The notes under the pieces are model-generated. The model was not told the DNA's origin, ran no database searches, and saw only the letters and a list, made by a program, of their open reading frames with translations. A stretch of DNA of 64,000 nt from an uncultured Pelagibacteraceae bacterium (GTDB lineage Bacteria > Pseudomonadota > Alphaproteobacteria > Pelagibacterales > Pelagibacteraceae): positions 1 to 64,000 of the forward strand of contig CACISK010000003.1 of the NCBI GenBank assembly GCA_902589315.1, written 5' to 3'. The translations under genes and the position numbers were made by a program. Below are positions 55,546-64,000 of the stretch, piece after piece (position 1 is the stretch's first letter; each line of letters opens with the position of its first letter).

Positions 55546-56382
55546 TTAGATTTCCAATTTTAAGTCTAATGCGTAAATTGAGTGAGTTAAGGATCCTATG
55601 GAAATTCTATCTACACCAGTAGAGGAAACACTTTTAATATTCGTTAAGTTAATTCCTCCTGATGCTTCGGTTTCATAAAATTTCTTAGACATTTTGACTG
55701 CTTTTTTTAAATTTTTTGAGCTCATATTATCTAATAAAATCCTATCAAATTTCAGACCCAATATTCTCTTTAACTGAGATAAGTTATCAACCTCAACTGT
55801 AATTTTTTTTCTTCCCTTCTTTTTAATGGCTCTTTGAATTAAATTTTCAAAATTTTTTTCAGAACTTATATGGTTATCTTTTATTAAGTATTCATCACTT
55901 AAGTTAAATCTGTTGTTTGTTCCACCACCTAATTTTACAGCATATTTTTGGATGACTCTCAGATTTGGGATTGTTTTTCTTGTACAGCATATTTTATTTT
56001 TTTTTCTAACTTTTTTTACAAACATATTTGTTTTTGTTGCTATTCCAGAAATATGAGAAACAAAATTTAACGCCACTCTTTCACCAATTAAAATATTTCT
56101 TAGGTTACCATCAATAGTAGCGACCACCTCACCTTTTTTAATTCGAGATCCATCTTTTTTTTTATTTTTAAAATTTATTTTTTTATCTATTAATTTAAAT
56201 GTCTCTTTAGCAAAATCTATACCACCTAAAATTCCATTTTGGTTACATATCATTTTTATTTTTTTTTTAATATTTTTATCAATTAGTTCTGAAGTAATAT
56301 CTCCTGATGGATATAAGTCTTCATTCAAAGCCAATTTACATGATGATTTTATAAAATTTTTACTTAATTGAATTTTAGACAC
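55546..56382 (-). CDS. nadC: Nicotinate-nucleotide pyrophosphorylase (quinolinate)
   Basis: Converts quinolinate and PRPP to nicotinate mononucleotide in NAD synthesis. Seen: DLYPSGDITSELI near 21-33, LNFVSHISGIATKTNMFV near 105, CCTRKTIPNLRVIQKYAVKLGGGTNNRFNL near 131-160, and the C-terminal TEASGGINLTNI near 237. 278 residues. GTG start, 5 bases after the nadA stop. Convergent with ppdK after 9 bases. Confidence 0.95.
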   Translation of the reverse strand: MSKIQLSKNFIKSSCKLALNEDLYPSGDITSELIDKNIKKKIKMICNQNGILGGIDFAKETFKLIDKKINFKNKKKDGSRIKKGEVVATIDGNLRNILIGERVALNFVSHISGIATKTNMFVKKVRKKNKICCTRKTIPNLRVIQKYAVKLGGGTNNRFNLSDEYLIKDNHISSEKNFENLIQRAIKKKGRKKITVEVDNLSQLKRILGLKFDRILLDNMSSKNLKKAVKMSKKFYETEASGGINLTNIKSVSSTGVDRISIGSLTHSIYALDLKLEI

Positions 56383-56387
56383 AGATT

Positions 56388-57377
56388 TTATCTGCCTATT
56401 TCTGCCATTCTCTCTACAGATTTTCTAGCTTTTTCTATTGTCTCACTGTCCATTATTAATTCGTTAGTTTCATTTTCTAAACAATCTAATATTTTAGGCA
56501 AAGTTATTCTTTTCATATGAGGGCAAAGATTACATGGTCTAATAAATTCAACATTTGGATTATCAATTTGTACGTTATCGCTCATTGAGCATTCTGTAAC
56601 CATCATGACTTTTTCTGGTTGATTATCTCTTACATATTTAATCATACCACTTGTAGAACCTGCAAAATCAGATGCTTGTATCACATCAGGTGGACATTCT
56701 GGATGGGCTATTATTTTTATACCTGGATTAGCTTTTCTAATATCATTAATTTCTTGATCATTGAATTGTTCATGCACTTCACAAGTTCCCTTCCAAGAAA
56801 TAATTTCTATATCGGTTTGTGATGCTACATATTTTGCTAAAAAATCATCAGGTAAAAATATAACTTTTTTTACTCCCAATGATTCTACAATTTTTACTGC
56901 ATTTGCAGATGTACAGCAAACATCAGTTTCAGCCTTAACGTCAGCAGATGTATTGACATAAGAGACCACTGGAACACCAGGATATTGTTTTTTTAGATTT
57001 CTAACATCATCGCCTGTTATAGACGAAGACAGTGAACAGCCTGCCTTCATATCTGGTAATAAAACTTTTTTTTCGGGGTTCATTAATTTTGCAGTTTCAG
57101 CCATAAAATGAACTCCACACATGACAATTATATCTGCTTTTGTTTTTGCAGCCTCTACAGCTAATGCTAAAGAATCCGCAGAAAAATCTGAAATGCCGTG
57201 ATAAATTTCTGGTGTTTGATAATTGTGGGCAAGAATTACTGCGTTCTTCTCTTTTTTTAATTTATTAATTTTATAAATGTAAGGTGCATGTGTAGCCCAT
57301 TCTATCTCCGGAATTTTTTTTGATACTTTGTTATAAATTGAGCTTGTTGCTTTTTTTATTTCACTAGTAAATTCCAT
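56388..57377 (-). CDS. nadA: Quinolinate synthase A
   Basis: 4Fe-4S enzyme that condenses iminoaspartate with dihydroxyacetone phosphate. Seen: LAHNYQTPEIYHGISDFSADSLALA near 50-75, the cluster cysteines in MCGVHFMAE near 86-94 and TDVCCTSANA, HPECPPDV near 250, and PCNLCPHM near 285. The frame opens at TTG 57392, but ATG 57377 gives the normal N terminus, 329 residues. No nadB gene is present in the window, so the source of iminoaspartate lies elsewhere. Confidence 0.95.
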   Translation of the reverse strand: MEFTSEIKKATSSIYNKVSKKIPEIEWATHAPYIYKINKLKKEKNAVILAHNYQTPEIYHGISDFSADSLALAVEAAKTKADIIVMCGVHFMAETAKLMNPEKKVLLPDMKAGCSLSSSITGDDVRNLKKQYPGVPVVSYVNTSADVKAETDVCCTSANAVKIVESLGVKKVIFLPDDFLAKYVASQTDIEIISWKGTCEVHEQFNDQEINDIRKANPGIKIIAHPECPPDVIQASDFAGSTSGMIKYVRDNQPEKVMMVTECSMSDNVQIDNPNVEFIRPCNLCPHMKRITLPKILDCLENETNELIMDSETIEKARKSVERMAEIGR

Positions 57378-57393
57378 AAAAAAACTTATCAAC

Positions 57394-57420
57394 TTGAAAT
57401 AGAATTGTCATTCATTTAAT
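57394..57420 (+). promoter_or_regulatory. Possible promoter of tRNA-Leu
   Basis: TTGAAA at 57394-57399 and TTTAAT at 57415-57420, spacer 15 bases. It would start transcription at about 57427, eight bases before the tRNA. Matches are moderate and spacing short, so this is weak. Confidence 0.35.
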
Positions 57421-57434
57421 CTGCCGCATAGCAT

Positions 57435-57520
57435 GCGGTCATGCTGAAATTGGTAGACAGGCACGGTTGAGGGCCGTGTGGGCCTAGCCCATGAGAGTTC
57501 GAGTCTCTCTGACCGCACCA
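57435..57520 (+). tRNA. tRNA-Leu (GAG)
   Basis: An 86-base class II tRNA with a long variable arm, acceptor GCGGTCA/TGACCGC, anticodon stem CACGG/CCGTG around the loop TTGAGGG, giving anticodon GAG, and encoded CCA at the end. Convergent with the tmRNA, whose 3' end lies about 17 bases away. Confidence 0.95.
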
Positions 57521-57534
57521 AAACAAATATTTAT

Positions 57535-57794
57535 TAAGGGGCGTTCTGTTGCCAGGTGCCCCAAACCCCGTAACTTAATTAATAAATTAATTAAGCTGCA
57601 AGTGCGTAACTTTCGTTAGCATTTATAAATTAGTCCTTCACGGCGGAACAATACCGAACGAAAGAATAACTTTTAGTCATCCGTCGATCCTAATTCACCC
57701 CCATAAGTTGAAAATGGTGGAGGTGGTGGGTACTGCCCCCACGTCCGTAATGGTTATTACGAAATTCGTTTATCGTCATAGTTGGAAAACCAAC
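57535..57794 (-). ncRNA. ssrA: Permuted two-piece tmRNA (alphaproteobacterial type)
   Basis: Ribosome-rescue RNA. Read on the minus strand, the acceptor piece comes first and ends with the encoded CCA at 57715-57717; a 12-base spacer follows, then the coding piece begins at 57702 with GGGGGTG. GGGGGTG (57702-57696) pairs with CACCTCC (57725-57719) to rebuild the acceptor stem across the break. The acceptor arm has a 5-bp T stem (GTGGG/CCCAC) with loop GGCAGTA. The coding piece contains the tag at 57591-57620, and a GGGGC/GCCCC helix (57562-57538) closes its 3' end, which may also act as terminator. Ends are approximate. The remaining bases of the 318-base gap 57521-57838 hold the promoter of this RNA and the start of thyX. 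Confidence 0.9.
57591..57620 (-). other. tmRNA tag reading frame
   Basis: GCT AAC GAA AGT TAC GCA CTT GCA GCT TAA: proteolysis tag ANESYALAA and stop. It ends in the ALAA that Clp-type proteases recognise, and its first codon is the resume Ala. Read directly from sequence. Confidence 0.85.
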
Positions 57795-57800
57795 ATTAAT

Positions 57801-57828
57801 AATATAAAACCAAATTCAATAGATTCAA
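57801..57828 (-). promoter_or_regulatory. Promoter of the tmRNA gene
   Basis: Read on the minus strand: TTGAAT (57828-57823), 16 bases, TATATT (57806-57801). Start falls at about 57794, the edge of a GTTGG/CCAAC hairpin (57794-57781) that would begin the precursor. It lies just upstream of and divergent from thyX. Confidence 0.5.
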
Positions 57829-57838
57829 TAAATTATTC

Positions 57839-58786
57839 ATGAAGTTAACCGACGAACAAATAAAAGAAATAAAAGACCAACAATCTCAGCAAAATTCAAC
57901 AAAAAGAGTGACAGCACCAGAACTTGAAAAAATTCTGTACGATGCAATTCCAATATTAGACCATGGTTTTATAAGAGTTGTTGACTATATGGGTGATGAT
58001 ACCTCTGTAGTTCAATCAGCAAGAGTTTCTTATGGAAAAGGTACAAAAAAAGTTTCCACTGACTCTGGTTTAATCAAATATTTAATGAGACATTGGCATA
58101 GCACTCCTTTTGAAATGTGTGAAATAAAATATCATGTAAAGCTACCAATATTTATAGCTAGACAATGGATTAGACATAGAACAGCAAATGTAAATGAATA
58201 CTCAGCAAGATACTCGATTTTAGATAAAGAATTTTATCTACCTAAACCCCAACATCTTGCTGCTCAATCACAAAGTAATAGACAAGGTAGAGGCGATATT
58301 TTAGACGGAGAAAAAGCAAAAAAAGTTTTGAATTTATTAAAAGGAGATGCTGAACAAACTTATAATAATTATGAAACTTTGCTTAATGAAAGATATGATG
58401 GATCAACCATAGATGAAAATGCCGTAGGTTTAGCAAGAGAGCTTGCTAGAATGAACTTAACACTAAATACTTACACCCAATGGTATTGGAAAACAGATTT
58501 ACTAAATCTGATGAATTTTTTGAGACTCAGAGCAGATCATCATGCTCAGTACGAAATTAGAGCTTACGCAGATGCTATGCTTGATACTGTTAAAAAATGG
58601 GTACCAATAACTTATGAAGCTTTTATGGATTATAGGGTTGGAGGAACAGAAGTTTCTGCAAAAGGAAAAGTTATTATTCAAAAACTTATAAAAGGTGAAA
58701 ATATTTCTATCGATGACACAGGTTTGTCGAAAAGAGAATGGAACGAACTTATGGAAGCTTTTGATCTTAAAGATAAATTGATTTAA
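57839..58786 (+). CDS. thyX: Flavin-dependent thymidylate synthase
   Basis: Makes dTMP from dUMP with FAD and NADPH, without forming dihydrofolate. Seen: the ThyX signature [15 protein letters not shown] near 117-131, and [10 protein letters not shown] near 83-92. 315 residues, longer than many ThyX because of an N-terminal extension of about 40 residues. Convergent with mrp, overlapping by 20 bases. No thyA is in the window. Confidence 0.95.
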   Translation: MKLTDEQIKEIKDQQSQQNSTKRVTAPELEKILYDAIPILDHGFIRVVDYMGDDTSVVQSARVSYGKGTKKVSTDSGLIKYLMRHWHSTPFEMCEIKYHVKLPIFIARQWIRHRTANVNEYSARYSILDKEFYLPKPQHLAAQSQSNRQGRGDILDGEKAKKVLNLLKGDAEQTYNNYETLLNERYDGSTIDENAVGLARELARMNLTLNTYTQWYWKTDLLNLMNFLRLRADHHAQYEIRAYADAMLDTVKKWVPITYEAFMDYRVGGTEVSAKGKVIIQKLIKGENISIDDTGLSKREWNELMEAFDLKDKLI

Positions 58787-59591
58787 TTTTTTCAGCAAAC
58801 TTAAAATATATTTTAGATATCTCATGCTCTGGTTTACTTTCAACAATAGGTGAACCTAAATCCCCTTGTTTTCCAACTTCTGGATCAATTGGTATTTCAC
58901 CTAGAAAATTTTTTTTAAATTCATCAGCAGTCTTTTTGACACCACCTTCACCAAAAATTGCATATTTTTTTCCATCATCTCCAATGAAATGACTCATATT
59001 ATCTATAAGTCCTAATATTTTTACTTTTAGTTTATCAAACATCCTAATTCCACGTTTTACATCCTGTAAGGCTATTTCTTGGGGTGTAGATATAATAATT
59101 ACTCCATCCAAGTTAATTTCTTGTGCAAAAGTCAATTGTGTATCTCCAGTTCCTGGCGGCATATCAACAATTAAAAAATCTAAATTTTCCCATAAAACTT
59201 TTTGTGTAAAGGTTTTTATCGCAGAAATTACCATTGGACCCCGCCAAATCATTGGTGTTTGTTCTTCTGTTAAAAATCCTATAGACATACATTGAATTCC
59301 ATATTTTAAAATTGGCTTTAATTTTTGTCCGTCACTTTCAGGCTTTTCATTTATTGAGAATAATTTTGGCAATGATGGTCCATATATATCTGCGTCAAGT
59401 AAACCAACATTTAAGTCCATTTTTTTTAATGCCAAAGCTAGATTCGAGGCAAACGTTGATTTTCCTACTCCTCCTTTTGCACTTGATATTGCAATTGTAA
59501 ACTTTGTTCCAATAATTGGGTTTCGTCTGAAGGTTTTTGGCTCAGTTTTTGCCTTTGTTGTGTCACTTAAACCTACTTTTTTTTCATCCAT
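58767..59591 (-). CDS. Mrp/ApbC-type P-loop ATPase
   Basis: ATPase of the Mrp/Nbp35 family, in many bacteria an iron-sulphur cluster carrier. Seen: deviant Walker [14 protein letters not shown] near 37-49, DADIYGPS near 68, [10 protein letters not shown] near 149, and FGEGG near 218. 274 residues: the N-terminal DUF59 domain is absent. The usual CxxC cluster ligands before IFGEGG are also not present (the stretch reads [16 protein letters not shown]). Its cluster-carrier role is therefore uncertain. Overlaps thyX by 20 bases. Confidence 0.88.
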   Translation of the reverse strand: MDEKKVGLSDTTKAKTEPKTFRRNPIIGTKFTIAISSAKGGVGKSTFASNLALALKKMDLNVGLLDADIYGPSLPKLFSINEKPESDGQKLKPILKYGIQCMSIGFLTEEQTPMIWRGPMVISAIKTFTQKVLWENLDFLIVDMPPGTGDTQLTFAQEINLDGVIIISTPQEIALQDVKRGIRMFDKLKVKILGLIDNMSHFIGDDGKKYAIFGEGGVKKTADEFKKNFLGEIPIDPEVGKQGDLGSPIVESKPEHEISKIYFKFAEKIKSIYL

Positions 59592-59645
59592 AATTTACCA
59601 TTATCTTGTTTTTACTAATAAAGACACTATATAGAGTGTCTTATT

Positions 59646-60737
59646 ATGAGTGATTTTAGAAATCAAAGCCCATGGGGAACACCTCCAGGAGGAGGTGGTA
59701 GTGGAAATGGTGGATTTAGAAAAGGTCCTACACCCCCAAATATTGATGAAGTTATAAGTAAACTACAATCAATAATAAATAAATTTTTAGGTGGCGGTAA
59801 AGGCGGCGCTAAGCCAATAATAATTGGTCTAATAATTCTCCTAATTGTTTGGACTTTAAGTGGTCTTTATAGAGTTTTACCTGATGAACAAGGTGTTGTA
59901 TTAAGATTTGGAAAATTTGTTAAAACTACTCAACCTGGATTAAATTATCATCTTCCTTTTCCAATTGAAAATGTACTGACCCCTAAGGTTACAAAAGTCA
60001 ATAGAATGGATATTGGATTTAGGTCAGAAAGAGATAGCGGATTTTCCTCAGGCGGAGTTGCAGATGTTCCAGAAGAAAGTTTAATGTTAACAGGTGATGA
60101 AAATATAGTTAATATAGATTTTTCTGTATTTTGGGTAATTAAAGATGCTGGTAATTTTTTATTCAAAATTCAAGATCCAGAAGGAACAGTTAAAGCAGCT
60201 GCTGAAACAGCGATGAGAGAGGTTATTGCACGATCTGATATTCAACCAATTCTGACCGAAGGTAGATCTCTCATAGAAGCTGATACTCAAGAAATAATTC
60301 AAGAAATTTTAGATGAATACACAAGTGGAATTCAAATTACACAAGTTCAAACTCAAAAAGCTGATCCACCAGACCAAGTTATTGATGCTTTCAGAGATGT
60401 CCAGGCAGCTAGAGCGGATATGGAAAGATCTAAAAACGAAGCAGAAGCATATGCCAATGATGTAATACCAAGAGCACGAGGTGAAGCAGCGAAAATTCTA
60501 CAGGCGGCGGAAGCTTATAAGAAAGAAGTTGTTGCTAAGGCAGAAGGAGAAGCAAGTAGATTTTTATCAATTTATAATGAATATGCAAAAGCTAAAAAAG
60601 TAACTCAAGAAAGAATGTATCTTGAGACAATGGAAGAAGTATTAGCTGATATTAATAAAATAATAATCGACAAAAATTCAGGTGAAGGTGTAGTACCATA
60701 TCTGCCATTACAAGAATTAAAGACAGGAACTAATTAA
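59646..60737 (+). CDS. hflK: HflK, FtsH protease modulator
   Basis: Membrane protein of the SPFH/prohibitin family that forms a cage around FtsH with HflC. Seen: a Gly/Pro-rich cytoplasmic start (WGTPPGGGG), one membrane helix near 57-77, then the SPFH domain and a C-terminal coiled coil rich in Glu and Lys with RARGEAAKILQAAEAYKKEV near 275. 363 residues. hflC starts one base after its stop. Confidence 0.93.
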   Translation: MSDFRNQSPWGTPPGGGGSGNGGFRKGPTPPNIDEVISKLQSIINKFLGGGKGGAKPIIIGLIILLIVWTLSGLYRVLPDEQGVVLRFGKFVKTTQPGLNYHLPFPIENVLTPKVTKVNRMDIGFRSERDSGFSSGGVADVPEESLMLTGDENIVNIDFSVFWVIKDAGNFLFKIQDPEGTVKAAAETAMREVIARSDIQPILTEGRSLIEADTQEIIQEILDEYTSGIQITQVQTQKADPPDQVIDAFRDVQAARADMERSKNEAEAYANDVIPRARGEAAKILQAAEAYKKEVVAKAEGEASRFLSIYNEYAKAKKVTQERMYLETMEEVLADINKIIIDKNSGEGVVPYLPLQELKTGTN

Positions 60738-60738
60738 A

Positions 60739-61608
60739 ATGAAAGCTGGAAAATTTTTATTACCAATAATAATACTAATCGTTGCAACAATTTACTTTTC
60801 AGTTTTTATAGTAAAAGAGGTTAATCAAACCATAGTACTTCAATTCGGTGATCCTAAAAGAATTATATCAAAACCAGGAATTAATTTTAAAATTCCATTC
60901 ATACAAAATGTTGTATTCTTAGATAAAAGAATTTTAAATCTTGATACACCTCCAGAAGAGGTTATTGCATCAGATCAAAAAAGACTTATTGTTGATGCAT
61001 TTGCAAGGTTTCAAATAATTGATCCTCTTAAATTTTATATATCTGTTGGAAATGAGAGAGTTGCAAGATCAAGATTAGCAACAATTATAAATTCAAGAAT
61101 AAGAAACGTACTTGGTCAACAAGAACTACAAACACTTTTATCAGAAGATAGAACAAAACAGATGTCTTTGATTCAAGAAGGTGTAAATAATGAAGCGGAA
61201 AATTTTGGCATTAGTATTGTTGATGTTAGAATTAAAAGAGCAGACCTTCCTCAAGCAAACAGTGATGCAATTTTTAGAAGAATGCAAACTGAAAGGGAAA
61301 GAGAGGCAAAAGAATTTAGAGCAAAAGGTGCAGAGATGGCAGTAACAATTACCTCAACTGCTGACAAAGAAGTTACCGTTATACTTGCAGATGCACAAAA
61401 AAAATCTGAGATTATGAAGGGTGAAGGTGATGGTTTGAAAAACAAGATTTTTGCTGATGCCTTTGGACAAGATCCTGAATTTTTTGCATTTTATAGAGCT
61501 ATGCAGGCATACCAAAAAGCTTTAATCGGCGGTGAGACATCAATGATACTTTCACCAGACAGTGAATTTTTTAAATTTTTCGGAAATATTGATCAAAAAG
61601 CAGAGTAA
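60739..61608 (+). CDS. hflC: HflC, FtsH protease modulator
   Basis: Partner of HflK on the periplasmic side. Seen: N-terminal membrane helix (about residues 5-25), the SPFH domain with VLQFGDPKRII near 35 and a C-terminal coiled coil with EREREAKEFRAKGAE near 189. 289 residues. Followed after 5 bases by the DUF2065 gene. Confidence 0.93.
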   Translation: MKAGKFLLPIIILIVATIYFSVFIVKEVNQTIVLQFGDPKRIISKPGINFKIPFIQNVVFLDKRILNLDTPPEEVIASDQKRLIVDAFARFQIIDPLKFYISVGNERVARSRLATIINSRIRNVLGQQELQTLLSEDRTKQMSLIQEGVNNEAENFGISIVDVRIKRADLPQANSDAIFRRMQTEREREAKEFRAKGAEMAVTITSTADKEVTVILADAQKKSEIMKGEGDGLKNKIFADAFGQDPEFFAFYRAMQAYQKALIGGETSMILSPDSEFFKFFGNIDQKAE

Positions 61609-61613
61609 ATTTC

Positions 61614-61799
61614 ATGAGAGAATTGATCATTGCATTTGGTCTATTTCTTTTTATTGAAGGTATTCTTTACGCCATATTTCCATCAAAAATGAAAAATATG
61701 ATAATGAAATTAAATGAAGTCAATGATAATCAACTGAGAACCGGTGGATTAATATTTTCAGTGGTTGGTTTTTTTATTATTTGGTACTTAAAAAGATGA
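61614..61799 (+). CDS. DUF2065 family membrane protein
   Basis: A 61-residue protein with two hydrophobic helices (about 3-20 and 44-58), matching the small YjeT/DUF2065 family which often sits downstream of hflC. Role unknown; membrane association with FtsH-HflKC is inferred only from position. Shares ATGA with the protease gene downstream. Confidence 0.8.
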   Translation: MRELIIAFGLFLFIEGILYAIFPSKMKNMIMKLNEVNDNQLRTGGLIFSVVGFFIIWYLKR

Positions 61800-63199
61800 G
61801 ATTCATAAAGATTTTATTATTAATATTATTTTCAATTAATATTCTAAATACTACTAACGCGGCAAATATGCCTGCATCTTTTGCAGATCTAGCTGAAAAA
61901 TTAATGCCATCTGTAGTAAATATCTCGACAACAACAACAGTAACCACAAGATCTAATCCATTTCCATTTGAATTCCCTCCAGGGTCTCCTTTTGAAGATA
62001 TGTTCAAAGATTATGGAACTCCCCAAAAGAGACAGACAAGTGCACTTGGATCAGGGTTTATTATTGATGAAAAGGGAATTGTTATAACAAATAATCACGT
62101 GATACAGGGTGCAGAAGATGTTTTTGTTAGAGTTAATGGTGAAAAAAATATAAAGGCAAAAGTAATTGGAGCTGATCCTGGTATGGATTTGGCAGTTCTT
62201 CAAATAGAGTCTGATAAAAAATTTACCCCAGTTAAATTTGGAGACTCTGATACTGCAAGAATTGGTGATTGGGTTATTGCAATTGGAAATCCATTTGGCT
62301 TAGGTGGAACGGTTACTGCAGGAATAATCTCTGCAAGAAACAGAAGTATCGGTCTTTCTAGATATGAAGACTACATTCAAACTGATGCATCTATAAACCA
62401 AGGTAATTCAGGAGGTCCGTTGTTTAATATGGACGGAGATGTAGTTGGAATTAATACAGCAATATTGGGTCAATCAGGTTCAATTGGAATTGGTTTTGCA
62501 ATTCCTTCTAATAGTGCGCAAAAGGTAATTAGTCAATTAATTGAATTTGGTGAAACTAAAAGAGGATGGCTAGGTGTTAGAATTCAAACAGTCACAAAAG
62601 ATATCGCAGATGTTGAAAAATTAGATGAACCAAGAGGAGCACTAGTTGCTAGTGTAGCTGAAAACAGTCCATCAGATAAGGGAGGAATTAAAGCTGGAGA
62701 CATAATTTTAGAATTTGATGGCAAAAAAATTAATGAAATGAGTGAGCTTCCGAGAATAGTTGCAGAAACTGAAGTTGGAAAAAAAGTAAAACTTAAAGTA
62801 TGGAGAAATAAACGTGAAATCACAAAAGAAATTATACTTGGAAGACTAGAAACATCTGAAGATTTTAAGTCTCAAGGTTTAGTGACTGAAAAACCTAAAG
62901 AAGATGCAATAGAAGGATTGAAAATAAAAGTAAGATTGCTAAATAAAGACGATATTAAAGAAAGAAATTTACCAAAAAATACAACAGGATTAGTTATCAC
63001 TGAGATTGATAAAGATAGCCCAGTTAATTATCTTCAAGTAAATAATATTATTGTTGAAGCACAAAAGAAAAAAATCAATACCATTGGAGATTTAGATAAC
63101 ATTGTAAAATTAGCTTTAAAAAGCAATGATAAAAGTTTACTTATCGCAATTTATAATAACAATAACCAAAGAAGATATATTGGTGTTAAACTAAATTAA
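61796..63199 (+). CDS. Periplasmic serine protease, DegP/DegQ (HtrA) family
   Basis: Envelope quality-control protease and chaperone. Seen: signal peptide (about residues 1-27), a catalytic triad with His in NNHVIQG near 100, Asp in MDLAVLQ near 130, and Ser in INQGNSGGPLFN near 199-210, then two PDZ domains (about 240-345 and 375-465). 467 residues. ATG 61796 is preferred over earlier in-frame codons because it starts a good signal peptide. Overlaps miaA by one base. Confidence 0.93.
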   Translation: MRFIKILLLILFSINILNTTNAANMPASFADLAEKLMPSVVNISTTTTVTTRSNPFPFEFPPGSPFEDMFKDYGTPQKRQTSALGSGFIIDEKGIVITNNHVIQGAEDVFVRVNGEKNIKAKVIGADPGMDLAVLQIESDKKFTPVKFGDSDTARIGDWVIAIGNPFGLGGTVTAGIISARNRSIGLSRYEDYIQTDASINQGNSGGPLFNMDGDVVGINTAILGQSGSIGIGFAIPSNSAQKVISQLIEFGETKRGWLGVRIQTVTKDIADVEKLDEPRGALVASVAENSPSDKGGIKAGDIILEFDGKKINEMSELPRIVAETEVGKKVKLKVWRNKREITKEIILGRLETSEDFKSQGLVTEKPKEDAIEGLKIKVRLLNKDDIKERNLPKNTTGLVITEIDKDSPVNYLQVNNIIVEAQKKKINTIGDLDNIVKLALKSNDKSLLIAIYNNNNQRRYIGVKLN

Positions 63200-64000
63200 T
63201 GGACCTAAAGTCCAAAATAATACTTATTTCAGGACCAACAGCATCTGGAAAATCAAAATTTGCTATTCAGCTTGCAAAAAAAATTAATGGTGAAGTAATA
63301 AATGCAGATAGTATGCAAATATTTAAAGAATTAAAAATTCTTACGGCAAGACCTCAGCAAGATGATTTAAAAAATATAAAACATCATTTATATGGATTTA
63401 AAAGTGTAAAAAATAATTATTCCACTGGAAATTGGCTTAAGGATGCCAAGAAAAAAATTAATAATGTTAAGAAAAAGAAAAAAATTCCAATTCTTGTTGG
63501 TGGTACAGGTTTATATTTTAAAGCACTTATCGATGGTATTGTAAAAATTCCTGATATTCCACTAACTATTCGAAATAGAATAAGAAAAAGACAGTCAAAA
63601 ATAGGACAAATTAAATTTTATTCTGAACTTATTAAGCTAGACCCACTTTGCAAAAAAAAAATTAACAAAAATGATTCTCAAAGATCAATTAGAGCTTATG
63701 AAGTAAAAAAGTTTACAAATAAATCTTTGTTTGATTGGTATAGTGAAACATACTCTGATTTTAATCACGATAGCTTTATAAAGTTACATATCGATTATCC
63801 TAGAGAGAAGTTAATAGAAAGAATTTCTATAAGAACAAATGAAATGTTAAGAGATGGGGCAATAAAAGAGGCTAAAATGTTTTATAAATTAAGAGTAAAG
63901 AAAGATTTATCATCTAATAAAGTTATTGGCCTAAATGAGATTAAAGAATATCTCGACAGAAGAATAGAGCTTAGTGAACTGAAAGAAAAAATATCAATAA
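63199..64000 (+). CDS. miaA: tRNA dimethylallyltransferase MiaA, 3' end cut by window edge
   Basis: Adds a dimethylallyl group to A37 of tRNAs reading UNN codons. Seen: P-loop GPTASGKS near 12-19, NADSMQIFKELKILTARP near 34-51, VGGTGLYFKALIDGI near 99-113, and RAYEVKKFT near 170. 267 codons are visible with no stop before the edge, so the C terminus is outside. Start overlaps the protease stop by one base (TAATG). Confidence 0.95.
   Translation, partial: MDLKSKIILISGPTASGKSKFAIQLAKKINGEVINADSMQIFKELKILTARPQQDDLKNIKHHLYGFKSVKNNYSTGNWLKDAKKKINNVKKKKKIPILVGGTGLYFKALIDGIVKIPDIPLTIRNRIRKRQSKIGQIKFYSELIKLDPLCKKKINKNDSQRSIRAYEVKKFTNKSLFDWYSETYSDFNHDSFIKLHIDYPREKLIERISIRTNEMLRDGAIKEAKMFYKLRVKKDLSSNKVIGLNEIKEYLDRRIELSELKEKISI

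Noticed and set aside
1-64000. CRISPR arrays, insertion sequences, riboswitches, toxin-antitoxin pairs
   Set aside because: I looked for direct repeats, transposase motifs, conserved riboswitch cores and paired small genes in the gaps and saw none. AT-rich runs are general to the genome.

Overview
The window is strongly AT-rich and very tightly packed. Gene content, protein sequences and gene order match a SAR11 alphaproteobacterium (Candidatus Pelagibacter or a close relative). Supporting signs are a permuted two-piece tmRNA, the tiny alphaproteobacterial cytochrome oxidase subunit IV next to a split pntAA/pntAB/pntB transhydrogenase, TrcR (DUF1013), ThyX, and neighbouring genes that often overlap by 1 to 20 bases. 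No mobile element, CRISPR array, prophage or defence cassette is visible.

Bases 1-10416 are an accessory surface-glycan island. It holds three family 2 glycosyltransferases (the first cut by the left edge), an F420-hydrogenase-beta-like iron-sulphur protein, an unrecognised 525-residue protein, a glutamine-dependent amidotransferase of the asparagine synthase family, a polytopic membrane protein, a WcaF-like acetyltransferase and a GDP-mannose 3,5-epimerase-like enzyme. The island ends at an isolated 5S rRNA gene (about 10454-10572). This is the arrangement known for hypervariable region 2 of SAR11, which lies between the 16S-23S genes and a detached 5S. The 5S appears to have its own promoter, and an epimerase gene starts 7-9 bases after it.

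From 11470 onward the genome is core. 11470-14502 holds rpmJ, the small oxidase subunit and transhydrogenase. 14537-22766 is a minus-strand block: initiator tRNA, rpsU (apparently with an AUU start), trcR, rpmE, suhB, efp, thiE and a central-carbon operon fba-pgk-gap-tkt. 22819-38767 is a long plus-strand run: a coiled-coil protein, zapA, 5-formyl-THF cyclo-ligase, ymdB-like, yebC, a RuvC-like nuclease, tolQRAB-pal-cpoB, tilS, ftsH, folP, glmM, thiD and purA.

38780-64000 holds rpoH and rluD, tRNA-Arg, an ABC exporter, tsaC/sua5, the isoprenoid operon xseB-ispA-dxs, aroC, pdxH, ispB, a promoter-led sohB-glyQ-glyS-ppdK operon, nadC-nadA, tRNA-Leu facing the tmRNA, thyX, mrp, hflK-hflC, a DUF2065 protein, a DegP-type protease, and miaA cut by the right edge. 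Functionally the core part covers translation, NAD and thiamine (salvage-type) metabolism, isoprenoids, lower glycolysis/gluconeogenesis, and envelope integrity and proteostasis.

The observations I rate highest are a 5S rRNA that may be the 5' leader of a protein-coding transcript, the probable AUU start of rpsU with the initiator tRNA gene 4 bases behind it, and the permuted tmRNA with readable tag ANESYALAA. I did not find a convincing wholly new system. The least understood genes are in the glycan island.
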